A stretch of 37,635 bases of DNA from Pseudomonadota bacterium (GCA_021805245.1 JAJZFS010000064.1:1-37635), one strand, 5' to 3'. Counted from the stretch's first letter, positions 26,199 to 34,883 are shown. Numbers and translations: made by a program. The notes: generated by a model from the letters alone, not told the origin.

Positions 26199-27456
26199 TA
26201 TCCCGCCTCCAGTGTGCGCCTTTGAAAGAGATGTTGTCGATCCGCGCATAAGCCTGTTTGCGCGCCGTTTCCAACGTCGCGCCGCGCGCCGTCACGCCGA
26301 GCACGCGCCCGCCGCTGTTGACGAAGCTGCCGTCTTTGGCCGCGATGCCCGCGAAGAACACCTGTGTGTTGTCGTTCGTGATGGGGTTAAGGATGATCGT
26401 TTCGCCGAGCTTCATGTTCTGCGAAGGATAGCCCGCCGAGGTCATGACGACATGCACGGTTGTTTCGTCGGCGATGTGCGGCGCGGAACAGTTCGAGAGA
26501 TCGCCCTTCGCGGCGGCAAGGAACAGCGGCACGAGGTCGCTTTCGATCAGCGGCAGCAGCGCCTGCGTTTCCGGATCGCCGAGGCGGACGTTGAACTCGA
26601 TCACGTTGACATCGTCGCCATCGACCATCAATCCCGCGAACAGGACCCCCTTGAACGGCGTGCCGCGCTTATTCATGCCGCGCAGGGTGGCGGCGAAAAT
26701 ATTCTCGCTGATAAAAGCGCGGGCGGCGGGTGAGGGCCAGTCTTGGGACGAAAACGCGCCCATGCCGCCGGTGTTGGGGCCCCGGTTGCCGTCGAAGACG
26801 CGCTTGTGGTCGCAGATATAGCCGAAGGGCAGAAAGCGCATCCCGTCGCACAAGGCGAAAGCGGAAACCTCGCGGCCGTGCAGCGTTTCCTCGAGCAACA
26901 CGCGCTCCGCCTTGACGGGGTGGCCCGCGTCGACCATGAAATCGTGCAGGGTCTGTTCGGCTTCCGCGCGGTCTTTTGTCACCACCACGCCTTTGCCGGC
27001 GGCGAGGCCGTCGGCCTTGATGACCACGCCTTTATTTTCGACGTCCCATGTTTTCAGCGCGGCGCGCGCGGCGGCGTAGCCGTTGCAGGTCACGGCGCGC
27101 GCGGTCGGGATGTCTTCCGCCTGCATGAATTCCTTGGAGAAGATTTTGGAAGATTCCAGTTGCGCCGCCGCGCGGCTGGCGCCGAGAACGGTGAAGCGCG
27201 CGGCTTCGAGGCGGTCGACAACGCCGTCCGCCATCGGCTTCTCCGGCCCGATGACGATAAGATCCGGCTTTAGTTCTTGCGCGATCTTGCCGATATCTCC
27301 CGAAACGCAAACGATGCGGCCGTCTTGTGTCGCCATGCCGGGGTTGCCGGGCAGGACATGGACTTTTTCGACCAGCGGAGACTGCGCCATCTTCCAGGCC
27401 AGCGCGTGCTCGCGCCCGCCGGAACCGAGAAGCAGGACTGTCAGCCGCTTGCTCAT
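26185..27456 (-). CDS. purD: phosphoribosylamine-glycine ligase (GAR synthetase)
   Basis: 423 residues, normal length. Step 2: phosphoribosylamine + glycine + ATP gives GAR. ATP-grasp enzyme: N-terminal LLLGSGGREHALAWK and VLPGNPGMA, then KADGLAAGKGVVV, the GGMGAFSS segment, and NVRLGDPETQALLP, which supplies the metal ligands. It overlaps purC by four bases (27453-27456) and purN by 14. No sign of decay. Confidence 0.97.
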   Translation of the reverse strand: MSKRLTVLLLGSGGREHALAWKMAQSPLVEKVHVLPGNPGMATQDGRIVCVSGDIGKIAQELKPDLIVIGPEKPMADGVVDRLEAARFTVLGASRAAAQLESSKIFSKEFMQAEDIPTARAVTCNGYAAARAALKTWDVENKGVVIKADGLAAGKGVVVTKDRAEAEQTLHDFMVDAGHPVKAERVLLEETLHGREVSAFALCDGMRFLPFGYICDHKRVFDGNRGPNTGGMGAFSSQDWPSPAARAFISENIFAATLRGMNKRGTPFKGVLFAGLMVDGDDVNVIEFNVRLGDPETQALLPLIESDLVPLFLAAAKGDLSNCSAPHIADETTVHVVMTSAGYPSQNMKLGETIILNPITNDNTQVFFAGIAAKDGSFVNSGGRVLGVTARGATLETARKQAYARIDNISFKGAHWRRDIGGQ

Positions 27457-28511
27457 GCCGCCGCCTTTTGCCGCAGGTCTTTTAAGGCCGCGCTTAAATC
27501 ATCGAGCGGCCAGGCGTCCTTATAAACCGTGGTGCCGAGATATTTTTGGGCGAGAGCCTCGGCGAGGCTCATGTAGATCATCTCCGCCTTTTCCTTGGCG
27601 TCGGCAGGCAGAGGCGCTGGCGTTTGTCCGAACTCTTCGCGGCAGATTTTCTTCCAGTCCTTTTCGCCGCGGACGTCGGCGATGATTTTGGCCTTTTCCA
27701 GCGCGTCGAGCCACGGCGTGCCCTTATAGTGGGCGCGCAGCATTTCCTTGGACAGGTGCGTGCCGTCCAGCGTCAGCCGCAGCTCGTCCGGGCCGATGGA
27801 GTCGACCAGCATAAAGCCGCGCGCGCCGTTTTCCTCCTCGGTGAAGGCGAACTCGAACTTGCCGTCCCACAAAGTGACGCCGATGCCGTCAAAGCAGTCT
27901 TTGAGGTGCGCCGCCGCGTCCGCGGCGAGTTTGAAAAGGTTTTGCAGTTCCGCTTCATTGAGCCCCGCGATGGCGGCGGCTTCGGCGCGGCCGATGTAGC
28001 GGTCCTTGTTTTCGAGCTTGGTGGAGCATTCGATGACAGGATGCGCGAACAGGTCACCGGTTTTGGGCGCGTGATCGAGGCCGATCTCCTTGCGGTAGGC
28101 GGCGCTGGCGGTGCGTTTTAAAAGCGAGCTGCCCTCCGGCACGCCGAAGCGGAAGATGACCTCCAGCGGCACGAGCGCGTTGGCGGGGCGTTTTTGATAG
28201 GCCGCATAATCCCACACCAGCTTGCCGTCCTTGTTCCCGCTTGCGGGCTTGAACACGTCCACCGGCTGCACGCACAGCAGGCGGCCCTCCGGTTTGCCGA
28301 GCAGATGATGCCTGACGCCTGTCTTGTCGAGATAATCGAAGAAGAACCACGCCAGAAACGCGAGGCATTCGCCCTTGTGCTCCAGAAGGTCGGGCATCTG
28401 GCCCCAGTCATAGATGGAATAACGGTCGGAATATTCGAAGATATAGGGCGCAACGCCTCTCTTGCCGCGCACGTCCTTGACCGATCCGCGATAAAGAATG
28501 TCAGGCAGCAT
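27453..28511 (-). CDS. purC: SAICAR synthetase
   Basis: 352 residues. It joins CAIR and aspartate to give SAICAR. Motifs: YRGSVKDVRG, EYSDRYSIYDWGQMPD, PLEVIFRFGVPEGSSL (the family's P-E-V-R-G-like segment), KFEFAF, LVDSIGPDELRL. It is longer than the usual 235-300 residues, with extra sequence after the DELR motif and at the C-terminus. GGAGAA precedes ATG 28511. The start lies 11 bases inside purE; a longer frame upstream only reads purE sequence. The pairing with purE next to it recalls the fused PAICS of animals, but here they are separate. Confidence 0.94.
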   Translation of the reverse strand: MLPDILYRGSVKDVRGKRGVAPYIFEYSDRYSIYDWGQMPDLLEHKGECLAFLAWFFFDYLDKTGVRHHLLGKPEGRLLCVQPVDVFKPASGNKDGKLVWDYAAYQKRPANALVPLEVIFRFGVPEGSSLLKRTASAAYRKEIGLDHAPKTGDLFAHPVIECSTKLENKDRYIGRAEAAAIAGLNEAELQNLFKLAADAAAHLKDCFDGIGVTLWDGKFEFAFTEEENGARGFMLVDSIGPDELRLTLDGTHLSKEMLRAHYKGTPWLDALEKAKIIADVRGEKDWKKICREEFGQTPAPLPADAKEKAEMIYMSLAEALAQKYLGTTVYKDAWPLDDLSAALKDLRQKAAA

Positions 28512-29244
28512 TGCGTTCTCCTTCCGATTTGCGGTGTTGTTGCAGGCGCGCCGCCGCGTGGACGGCGTTGCGCGTGTTGTTGGCGCCGACCCAGAGGCCG
28601 CCGCGCGCCGCCCAGTCGAGGACGGTGAGATAGTTTTTCGCGTCTGCGGCGTCTTCTGTTTTGAAGAACGGCACATGGAGGCCGTAAGCTGCGGGGCGGA
28701 TGTCTTCCGTCCTGGCGACGAGATAGACGTTAAATGCGGCCTTGTCCGGAGCGCCGGACGAGGCGACCGTCAGGCCTTTGTCCTTGGCGGCGGCGCGGGC
28801 TTTGTCGATGATCTCCGCGGCGTCGGCGCCGTCCGGAACGACGAAATGGACGATGGAGGTTGCTTTCGCCGCCTTCCACTGGCCGAGGAAGGTGACGATC
28901 GCGTCCGTCTTGTCCGGCCCGCAGGCGAGAACCGGCACGCCCGGGGGCATTTGCGCGATGGAGGCGAGGCTGTCCAGCCCGCCGAACTGCGAGTTGACCG
29001 GCACGCCGAACACCGGCAAAGGCGTGAGCGCGGCGACGACTCCCGGCAGCGCGGCGGCGAGGCCGGCGCCGGCGATGATCGCGTCGCCCTGCCAGTTTTT
29101 GATGCGCTCGTGCAAAAGGTCGATGTTGCGGTGCGCGGAGATGACCTGAAATTCAACGTTGTCGCAGACGGGCTTCAGGCTCTCGACCAGCGGTTGGGAG
29201 ACGTTATTGTCGGACGCGCTGCCGAAGACGACGAAAATTTTCAT
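28501..29244 (-). CDS. purE: AIR carboxylase / N5-CAIR mutase-like protein with a C-terminal extension
   Basis: 247 residues against 160-175 for ordinary PurE. The first about 150 residues are the PurE fold: VVFGSASDNN (GSxSD motif), ISAHRNIDLL with the catalytic His, AGAGLAAALPGVVAA, VFGVPVNSQFGGLDSLASIAQMPPGVPV. The glycine-rich loop differs from the E. coli GGAAHLPG form. The last about 95 residues are an extension that I do not recognise, with an Ala-rich helix and a PAAYGLHVPFF segment. No purK is near, so it may carboxylate AIR directly with CO2 (class II-like); that is inference. AGGAGG lies before ATG 29244, which overlaps purF by four bases. Confidence 0.85.
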   Translation of the reverse strand: MKIFVVFGSASDNNVSQPLVESLKPVCDNVEFQVISAHRNIDLLHERIKNWQGDAIIAGAGLAAALPGVVAALTPLPVFGVPVNSQFGGLDSLASIAQMPPGVPVLACGPDKTDAIVTFLGQWKAAKATSIVHFVVPDGADAAEIIDKARAAAKDKGLTVASSGAPDKAAFNVYLVARTEDIRPAAYGLHVPFFKTEDAADAKNYLTVLDWAARGGLWVGANNTRNAVHAAARLQQHRKSEGERNAA

Positions 29245-30785
29245 GGCTTTCCTCCTGCAAGGTGGCGTTGCGCCGAGAAGGCGGCGCTTTCTTCGATTTC
29301 CGTGGGGTATTTGCCGTCGAGGCAGGCCATGCACATGTCCTCAAGCCCGATGGCCTGACGCAGGTCTTCGGCGTCGAGATAGATCACTTTGTCCACGCCG
29401 AGCCAGCTGGCGATCTCGCCCGCGCTCTTGCCGTTGGCGAGGAGTTGGCCGGCGTTGGGAAAATCGATGCCGTAATAGCAGGCGTAGCGGTGCGGCGGGC
29501 AGGTGATGCCGATGGTGATGCTCTTCGCGCCGTAGCGTTTGAGCATGGCGACGATCTTCTTGGCGGTGGTGCCGCGCACGATGCTGTCGTCGACGAGGAA
29601 GATGTTCTTGCCTTCGATCTCGCTGCGGATCGGGCTGAGTTTCAGCTCCACCGCCTTCTCGCGCTTTTCCTGCGTGCCGAGGATGAAGCTGCGCTGCACG
29701 TAGCGGTTTTTGATCAGTCCCTCGCGGTAGGGCAGCTTCAGCGCGTCGGCGACGGAAATCGCCGCGGGGCGGCTGGTGTCGGGCACCGGCATGACGACGT
29801 CGGGCGCGATCTCGCCGCGCATGATGGCTTCGCGGGCGTGCATGCCCAATCTGCTGCCGAGGCCCAGCCGCGCGGCATAGACCGATTTGCCGCCCTGCGC
29901 GCCTTCCGCGCCGGAGAAATAGACCCACTCGAACATGCAGGGGGCGATTTTTTTCTCTTTGCGGACGACGGCGCTCATCAATGTGCCGTCTTTGGAGACG
30001 AACACCGCTTCGCCGGGTTCGACGTCGCGCAGGTAGTCGTAGCCGAGATAGGTGAGGGCGATGGTCTCCGAGGCGAAGCAATAGGTTTTCTGTCCGTCTT
30101 CGTCTGCGCGCACGCCGAGGACCAGCGGGCGCAGGCCCTTCGGGTCGCGGAAGGCGACGAGGCCTTCGTTGGCGATCAGCGAGACGACGGCGTAGCCGCC
30201 GACCATGGTGTCGAAGATTTGCCCGACGGCAGATTTGATGTTGCCGAAGGTGAAGGTCTGCTGATCGGGGATGCCGCCGGATTTCTCCGTGAGAAAGTGC
30301 GCGAAATAATGGATCAGCACTTCGAGGTCGTTATGGGTCAGCAGCTGGCGGCGGAACTCTTTGTTGAGCCTCTGCGCCAGCGAGAAGTAATTGAGGATAT
30401 TGCCGTTGTGCGCCATGGCGAGGCCGAAGGGGATGCCGGTCATCATCGGCTGGATGTCGTTGGCGCCGTCGGTGCCGATGGTGGCGTAGCGCGTATGGCC
30501 GATCGCCATGTAGCCGGAGAGCTTTTCAATGCGCGGCTGGTCAAACACTTGCGCGACGAGGCCGTGGTCTTTCTCGGCGGCGAACATATGCGTCGCGTTG
30601 TCGTAAGAGACGATGCCGGCGGCGTCCTGCCCGCGGTGCTGCAAAACAAGAAGCCCGCGGTAGCATTCTAGCGCGGGGGTGTTGATGGGCGGTGTTTTTA
30701 TGGTCGGTGTTTTCGCAGGTTGCGGGGCGGGCGGCATTCGAGTCTGGAAATCTTCCGGACCAATAATGCCTATGATGCCGCACAT
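29241..30785 (-). CDS. purF: amidophosphoribosyltransferase
   Basis: 514 residues. It makes phosphoribosylamine from PRPP and glutamine, the first committed step. Cys2 of MCGIIGIIG is the glutaminase nucleophile, so the start at 30785 is certain. A Pro/Thr-rich stretch at about 11-40 adds roughly 24 residues before LQHRGQDAAGI compared with the E. coli enzyme. The PRPP loop is FLVDDSIVRGTT. CACLDGKYP near the end is typical; I see no complete cysteine set for an iron-sulfur cluster. It is the first gene of the operon, with about 170 bases of leader without an obvious riboswitch fold. Confidence 0.96.
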   Translation of the reverse strand: MCGIIGIIGPEDFQTRMPPAPQPAKTPTIKTPPINTPALECYRGLLVLQHRGQDAAGIVSYDNATHMFAAEKDHGLVAQVFDQPRIEKLSGYMAIGHTRYATIGTDGANDIQPMMTGIPFGLAMAHNGNILNYFSLAQRLNKEFRRQLLTHNDLEVLIHYFAHFLTEKSGGIPDQQTFTFGNIKSAVGQIFDTMVGGYAVVSLIANEGLVAFRDPKGLRPLVLGVRADEDGQKTYCFASETIALTYLGYDYLRDVEPGEAVFVSKDGTLMSAVVRKEKKIAPCMFEWVYFSGAEGAQGGKSVYAARLGLGSRLGMHAREAIMRGEIAPDVVMPVPDTSRPAAISVADALKLPYREGLIKNRYVQRSFILGTQEKREKAVELKLSPIRSEIEGKNIFLVDDSIVRGTTAKKIVAMLKRYGAKSITIGITCPPHRYACYYGIDFPNAGQLLANGKSAGEIASWLGVDKVIYLDAEDLRQAIGLEDMCMACLDGKYPTEIEESAAFSAQRHLAGGKP

Positions 30786-30954
30786 AATGCAGACCCCGAT
30801 TCTTCCTTGAAAGGATGACACACGGTTACATAGGTTTGCCGGCACATTCAAACATTTTTTTTTGATTTCGCGCGCGCAGCGGCATCAAAGATAGAAAATG
30901 TCTTTTTTTTACAACAGACGATAATTCTCGGTCGGCCGGAGCAACCCATAATCC

Positions 30955-30982
30955 TTGACACATACTCTGAAAACGGAATAAT
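30955..30982 (+). promoter_or_regulatory. sigma70-like promoter of the Lcl/DUF1566-like gene
   Basis: Perfect -35 TTGACA (30955-30960), a 16-bp spacer and -10 AATAAT (30977-30982, five of six). The -10 overlaps ATG 30981, so that codon cannot be the start of the gene and ATG 31026 must be used. Confidence 0.65.
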
Positions 30983-31025
30983 GGCGGCCTTGCAGGCACA
31001 TTTTTATTTAAAAGGATTTCAACCC

Positions 31026-31406
31026 ATGACCGGAACACCCGAACCCCCAAAAGAGATCGGCGACAAGGATGCGGACGGCTGGACGTACATCGGCCCTTCC
31101 GTCGATACCGGCAAGCCGCTCTATGTCGCGCCCGCCGATGAAGGCGTGATGCAATGGAAGGAGGCCAAGGACGCGGCGGACAAAAAAGGCGCGCGGCTGC
31201 CCTCGGTCGGCGAGCTGCGGCAGATTTTCAACAACAAAGCCAAGGTGCCCGACCTCAAGACCAAGGGCTATCCCGCCGGCTGGTACTGGACGTCCTCGCC
31301 GAAGCTGATCCCGCACGGCTATGCGCGCACCCGCCGCATGAGCGACGGCGCCGTGACCAGTGCCGTCCTCCACGCGAAACTGAACGCCCGTCTGGTGCGG
31401 AGCTAG
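31026..31406 (+). CDS. Lcl/DUF1566-like small protein
   Basis: 126 residues, no signal peptide. The arrangement EAKDAADKKGARLPSVGELRQIFNN, then GYPAGWYWTSSP, then ARLVR at the end is that of DUF1566/Lcl domains, which have a C-type-lectin-like fold: Leu-Pro-x-x-x-Glu-Leu-x-x-hydrophobic, Tyr-Trp-Ser/Thr-Ser, final Arg. The N-terminal half (GWTYIGPSVDTGKPLYVAP) is a short beta segment. Start ATG 31026 follows AAAAGG and is fixed by the promoter position. Many such domains bind sugars or other proteins on the cell surface, but this copy looks cytoplasmic. Single-gene unit. Confidence 0.7.
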   Translation: MTGTPEPPKEIGDKDADGWTYIGPSVDTGKPLYVAPADEGVMQWKEAKDAADKKGARLPSVGELRQIFNNKAKVPDLKTKGYPAGWYWTSSPKLIPHGYARTRRMSDGAVTSAVLHAKLNARLVRS

Positions 31407-31414
31407 CGCGAAGC

Positions 31415-31436
31415 CCGCGCGCGGAATCACGCGCGG
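31415..31436. terminator. GC hairpin between convergent genes, possible terminator
   Basis: CCGCGCG (31415-31421) pairs with CGCGCGG (31430-31436) around an eight-base loop, between the two stop codons at 31406 and 31463. There is no T tract on either side, so activity is uncertain. Confidence 0.35.
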
Positions 31437-31462
31437 CAACGGTTTGTGCGAAAAACAATCGG

Positions 31463-32548
31463 TTAGGAAGCCTTGGCCATCAGCGGATAATCCGTATAGC
31501 CATGCGCGTCGTGGGTATAAAACGTGCTTTCGTCCGCCGGATTGAGCGGCGCGCCGGTCCTGAAGCGGTGCACGAGGTCGGGGTTGGCGATGAACGGCAC
31601 GCCGAAGGCGATCGCGTCGGCCTCGCCCGTTGCCAGTGCTTTTTCCGCCAGATCCTGCGTATAGCCGCCGTTGGCGATAAAGGTGCCTTTGAAAATCCTG
31701 CGCATGACGGGCGAGACGCGCTCGCCTTCCGCCGCGAGGCGGTGGCCGGGCAGCGGCTCCATGCTGTGCAGATAGGCAAGGCCGTAAGGATTGAGCTTTT
31801 CAACGGCGACGCTGAAGGTATGGACGGGGTCGCTATCGCTCATGCCCTTGTAGGGGTTGCGCGGCGACAGGCGCACGCCGACGCGGTCGCCGCCCCAGAT
31901 GCCGGTGACGGCTTCCGTCACCTGTTGCAGCAGGCGCGCGCGGTTTTCGGCGCTGCCGCCGTAAATGTCGCTGCGGGCGTTGGCGCCGTCGCGCAGGAAC
32001 TCGTCGAGCAAATAGCCGTTGGCGCTGTGGATCTCGACGCCGTCGAAACCTGCGTCTTTCGCCAGCGTTGCGCCGCGGCGGTAATCGGCGATGGTGGTTT
32101 TGATCTCGTCAAGGTCGAGCGCGTGCGGCACGACGTAGTCCTTGACCCCGAGCGGCGTGGTGGTGTGGCCCGTGGCGGCGATCGCCGAGGGCGCGACCGG
32201 CAGTTGCCCGTTCAGAAAGTCCGGATGCGAGGCGCGGCCCATGTGCCAGAGCTGCAGGACGATCTTGCCGCCCGCTTTGTGCACGGCATCGGTCACGATC
32301 TGCCAGCCCTTGACCTGCGCGGGGGTGAAAATGCCCGGCGCCTGCACCCAGCCGTAGCCGCGCTTGGAGACGGCGGTCGCCTCGGCGACGATCAGCCCCG
32401 CCGCCGCGCGCTGGGTGTAATATTCGGCCATCAGCTTGGTCGGCACGCCGTCCACGTCGGCACGGCCACGGGTCAGCGGCGCCATCACGATGCGGTTGTC
32501 GAGGTTGAGCGCGCCTGCTTTTAAGGATTTGAAAAGCTGTTTTTCCAT
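31463..32548 (-). CDS. Old Yellow Enzyme family alkene reductase (NemA-like)
   Basis: 361 residues, full length. FMN-dependent NADPH reductase of activated C=C bonds, also known to act on nitro-esters. MAPLTRGRA (22-30) is the FMN-binding start of the barrel, LQLWHMGR (98-105) the second segment, and His174 and Asn177 in HSANGYLLDEFL are the substrate-binding pair. DIYGG(S)AENRARLL follows, and a C-terminal IANGGYT...GEADAIAFGVPFIANPDL binds the FMN phosphate. Start ATG 32548 has GGAG about nine bases upstream; the longer frame has no family sequence. Divergent from the BTLCP gene. Confidence 0.93.
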   Translation of the reverse strand: MEKQLFKSLKAGALNLDNRIVMAPLTRGRADVDGVPTKLMAEYYTQRAAAGLIVAEATAVSKRGYGWVQAPGIFTPAQVKGWQIVTDAVHKAGGKIVLQLWHMGRASHPDFLNGQLPVAPSAIAATGHTTTPLGVKDYVVPHALDLDEIKTTIADYRRGATLAKDAGFDGVEIHSANGYLLDEFLRDGANARSDIYGGSAENRARLLQQVTEAVTGIWGGDRVGVRLSPRNPYKGMSDSDPVHTFSVAVEKLNPYGLAYLHSMEPLPGHRLAAEGERVSPVMRRIFKGTFIANGGYTQDLAEKALATGEADAIAFGVPFIANPDLVHRFRTGAPLNPADESTFYTHDAHGYTDYPLMAKAS

Positions 32549-32654
32549 TTTTTGCGACTCCGGTGCGTTTTCGCCAGAATTTTGGAAGCTTCTGAAACTA
32601 ATGAATAAAATAGGGAATGTCATCCGAAAATCGGTATTAAGGGGAATTCTTTTA

Positions 32655-32683
32655 TTGACATAATAAAATTAGCGGTCAATAAT
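32655..32683 (+). promoter_or_regulatory. sigma70-like promoter of the BTLCP gene
   Basis: Perfect -35 TTGACA (32655-32660), a 17-bp spacer and -10 AATAAT (32678-32683, five of six). It excludes the ATG at 32682 as a start and supports ATG 32784. Confidence 0.65.
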
Positions 32684-32783
32684 GCTCTTCTTGTTAAGTA
32701 AAATAAAAACGATGGCAGCTAAAATGATGAATGAAAACAACGATCATTCGTCCGCAAAAGGACAGCAGGGAAAAAAGGCGCAC

Positions 32784-33665
32784 ATGAAAAAGCGCCTGAA
32801 GGGGACACTCTGCGCGGCGTTCGCGGCGGCGGGGTTCGCCTGCGACGGCTGCAGCACGATGAACGCTTTTGCGCACGGCGTCCCGAACAGGGATGCCCCC
32901 GCGGTGACCAGGCCTGCCCCGCAGGGCCTGTCGCGAAATCAGGACGCGCTGACTTTAATCAAGTCGAGACAGAAATCTTTCGCGCCGCGGAGCATCCATG
33001 CCTTCGGCGCGGTGGCCACGCCGCGCTACGTGAATTACACCAACTGGGACGATATGCTGCAGCATCAGAAGCGCGAGATGCAAGACCCGGCAAAGGTGCA
33101 GACGTACCGCACGTTTCTCGATGGCTTCAACGTCTATGCGCACGAGCCGCTGCGGCAAATGGCGCAGGACGTCAACGGCAAGGTTTTGAAGAACATCTCC
33201 TATTACTCGGGATTCCATTCCAAAAAATTTCCCGATACGGGCAATTACTGGGCACCGCCCATCCAGACTATTCTGGCGAAAAAAGGCGACTGCAAGGCTT
33301 ACGCCATTTTGCAATACGCCATCATGCGCCACCTCGGCGTGCCGGAAAACCGTCTGGCCGTCGCCATCGTCAACTCGTCGGGGAGGAGCGATGTCACGAA
33401 CCATGCCTTTTTGATGTTGAACGTGGCGCCGGCCGGCAAGCCGCAGGATTTCCTGGTGATGAACGACAACGGCCCCGTCCTGGACGCCAGCCTTTACACC
33501 CGCCCGAACGGCGCGAACAGCACATGGTTCTTGCCTTACGTCTTTTTCGACGCCATGAACCGGGACAACGTCTGGACGACGCCCCTGGAAAACAAGCTCC
33601 TCTCCCATCCGAAACCGGCCAAAAAACCCGTGCCGAAAATCCTCAAGGATATGCCGATCACGTGA
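32784..33665 (+). CDS. transglutaminase-like cysteine peptidase (BTLCP, DUF920)
   Basis: 293 residues from ATG 32784, which follows AAGG and gives a clean signal peptide: MKKRLKG, hydrophobic Ala-rich core, likely cleavage after AFA at about 30. An uncommon pair of cysteines (20 and 23) lies in the signal region; a lipoprotein site is possible but does not fit the consensus well. The catalytic triad of the family is visible: Cys170 in KKGDCKAYAIL, His207 in TNHAFLML and Asp234 in PVLDASLY. Family members are periplasmic proteins; in Pseudomonas LapG a related enzyme releases an adhesin. No adhesin or LapD is seen here, so the target is unknown. Confidence 0.85.
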   Translation: MKKRLKGTLCAAFAAAGFACDGCSTMNAFAHGVPNRDAPAVTRPAPQGLSRNQDALTLIKSRQKSFAPRSIHAFGAVATPRYVNYTNWDDMLQHQKREMQDPAKVQTYRTFLDGFNVYAHEPLRQMAQDVNGKVLKNISYYSGFHSKKFPDTGNYWAPPIQTILAKKGDCKAYAILQYAIMRHLGVPENRLAVAIVNSSGRSDVTNHAFLMLNVAPAGKPQDFLVMNDNGPVLDASLYTRPNGANSTWFLPYVFFDAMNRDNVWTTPLENKLLSHPKPAKKPVPKILKDMPIT

Positions 33666-33675
33666 TGCACGCCGG

Positions 33676-33704
33676 TTGACTCCCCCTGCTTTGTGGGCGA
33701 AAAT
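33676..33704 (+). promoter_or_regulatory. possible folE promoter
   Basis: -35 TTGACT (33676-33681), a 17-bp spacer and -10 GAAAAT (33699-33704, four of six), about 45 bases before the folE start. Moderate match only. Confidence 0.4.
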
Positions 33705-33750
33705 GGTGCTGTTTTCAGGTCACAGAGCAGCGATAAGGATTTTTCCGCCC

Positions 33751-34347
33751 ATGAAAAAGAAGCTCGACGTCGTTTCCGGAGGCAAGCCGTCACGCGCTGA
33801 GGCTGAACAGGCCGTGCGCACGCTGATCGAATATATCGGCGAAAATCCGGAGCGCGAGGGCGTGCGCGAAACGCCCAAGCGCGTCGTTCGGGCGTTCGAC
33901 GAATATTTCCAGGGCTACAGTCTGGATGCGGGCGAGATTCTCTCCAAGACCTTCAGCGAGGTCGGCGATTACGACGGGCCGGTGCTGGTGAAGAACATCG
34001 CGGTGGAATCGCGCTGCGAGCATCACCTCGCGCCCTTCATCGGTCATGCGCACATCGCCTACGTGCCGGACGGGCGCGTCGTCGGCCTCTCCAAACTGTC
34101 GCGGCTGGTCGGCGTGTACGCCAGCCGCATGCAGACGCAGGAGCGTCTCACCGCCGAGATCGCCGCCGCGCTCGAAAAACACCTCAAGCCCAAAGGCGTC
34201 GCGGTGATGATCGAGGCGGAGCATTTCTGCATGAAGCTGCGCGGCGTCGGTGAAGCCCACGCCGTGACCGTCACGACGCGCTTTGGCGGGCTCTACAAAA
34301 AAGACGCCGCCGAGCGCGAAGATTTTCTTAAAATGGTGCAGGCTTAA
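33751..34347 (+). CDS. folE: GTP cyclohydrolase I
   Basis: 198 residues. It converts GTP to dihydroneopterin triphosphate, the first step of folate synthesis. Cys89 and His92 (SRCEHHLAPF) and Cys160 (EHFCMKLRG) are the zinc ligands, and His91 is the catalytic partner. SKLSRLVGVYASRMQTQERLT is the conserved helix region. The start at ATG 33751 gives the usual N-terminus; AAGGA is 12 bases upstream, rather far. It overlaps the convergent hypothetical gene by four bases at the stop codons. Confidence 0.97.
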   Translation: MKKKLDVVSGGKPSRAEAEQAVRTLIEYIGENPEREGVRETPKRVVRAFDEYFQGYSLDAGEILSKTFSEVGDYDGPVLVKNIAVESRCEHHLAPFIGHAHIAYVPDGRVVGLSKLSRLVGVYASRMQTQERLTAEIAAALEKHLKPKGVAVMIEAEHFCMKLRGVGEAHAVTVTTRFGGLYKKDAAEREDFLKMVQA

Positions 34348-34871
34348 GGCTTCGGCGGCGGTGGTGGCGGCGGCGTAAACCCCAATAACGTCTCACGGTC
34401 TTTCGGCGGCGGAGGCGGGACGTTCGGCAGCGTGTCCGCGCCGTTGACGTCGGCGCCTTTGTCGATCAGCATTTTCACGATTTTTGCATCCGGCGTCGCT
34501 TCCGGTTTTCCGGCGGCGTTTTCCGGCGGTCTTTCGCCGCGCTCGGCGGCGGCCTTGCGGTTGAACAGGTCGCGCACGGTCTCCATCAGTACCAGACGGG
34601 GATCCTTGCCGTGCAGCGCGGCTTCTTTGGCGAGGATGCGGGCTTTGGCCGCGGCCTTCATTTCCGCTTTGGCGGCCTGGACGTCCTCGGCCTTTTTCTT
34701 GTCCCGTGCGGCGGTTTCGGCCGGATCTTCCGGTGCCAGACCCTGCAGCTTGTCGTGCATCTTGTGCCACTTGGACAGCCAGTCAGGCAGAGTCTTCTCC
34801 GGCTTGTCTTGCGCGGAGTCGCCCCTTTCCGATGATGTCTGGCGCTGCGGGTCCATATTGTTCATTCCCAT
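34344..34871 (-). CDS. hypothetical protein with Ala/Lys-rich helix, ankyrin-like piece and polyproline tail
   Basis: 175 residues if started at ATG 34871. There is no signal peptide. The middle (about 55-90) is a charged Ala/Lys-rich helix that may be coiled. KIVKMLIDKGADVNGAD (about 130-146) resembles the second half of an ankyrin repeat, and the end has two proline runs (PPPPP and PPPPPPP). The promoter (34884-34912) would give a leader of only a few bases for ATG 34871, so internal ATG 34856, with GGGAA upstream, may be used instead. It shares four bases with the folE stop. Function unknown. Confidence 0.65.
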   Translation of the reverse strand: MGMNNMDPQRQTSSERGDSAQDKPEKTLPDWLSKWHKMHDKLQGLAPEDPAETAARDKKKAEDVQAAKAEMKAAAKARILAKEAALHGKDPRLVLMETVRDLFNRKAAAERGERPPENAAGKPEATPDAKIVKMLIDKGADVNGADTLPNVPPPPPKDRETLLGFTPPPPPPPKP

Positions 34872-34883
34872 GAAATACAGTGC

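Noticed and set aside
30786-30950. Possible purine riboswitch in the purF leader
   Set aside because: I could not find the three-way junction with the conserved loop sequences; the leader is A/T-rich with homopolymer runs and no convincing fold.
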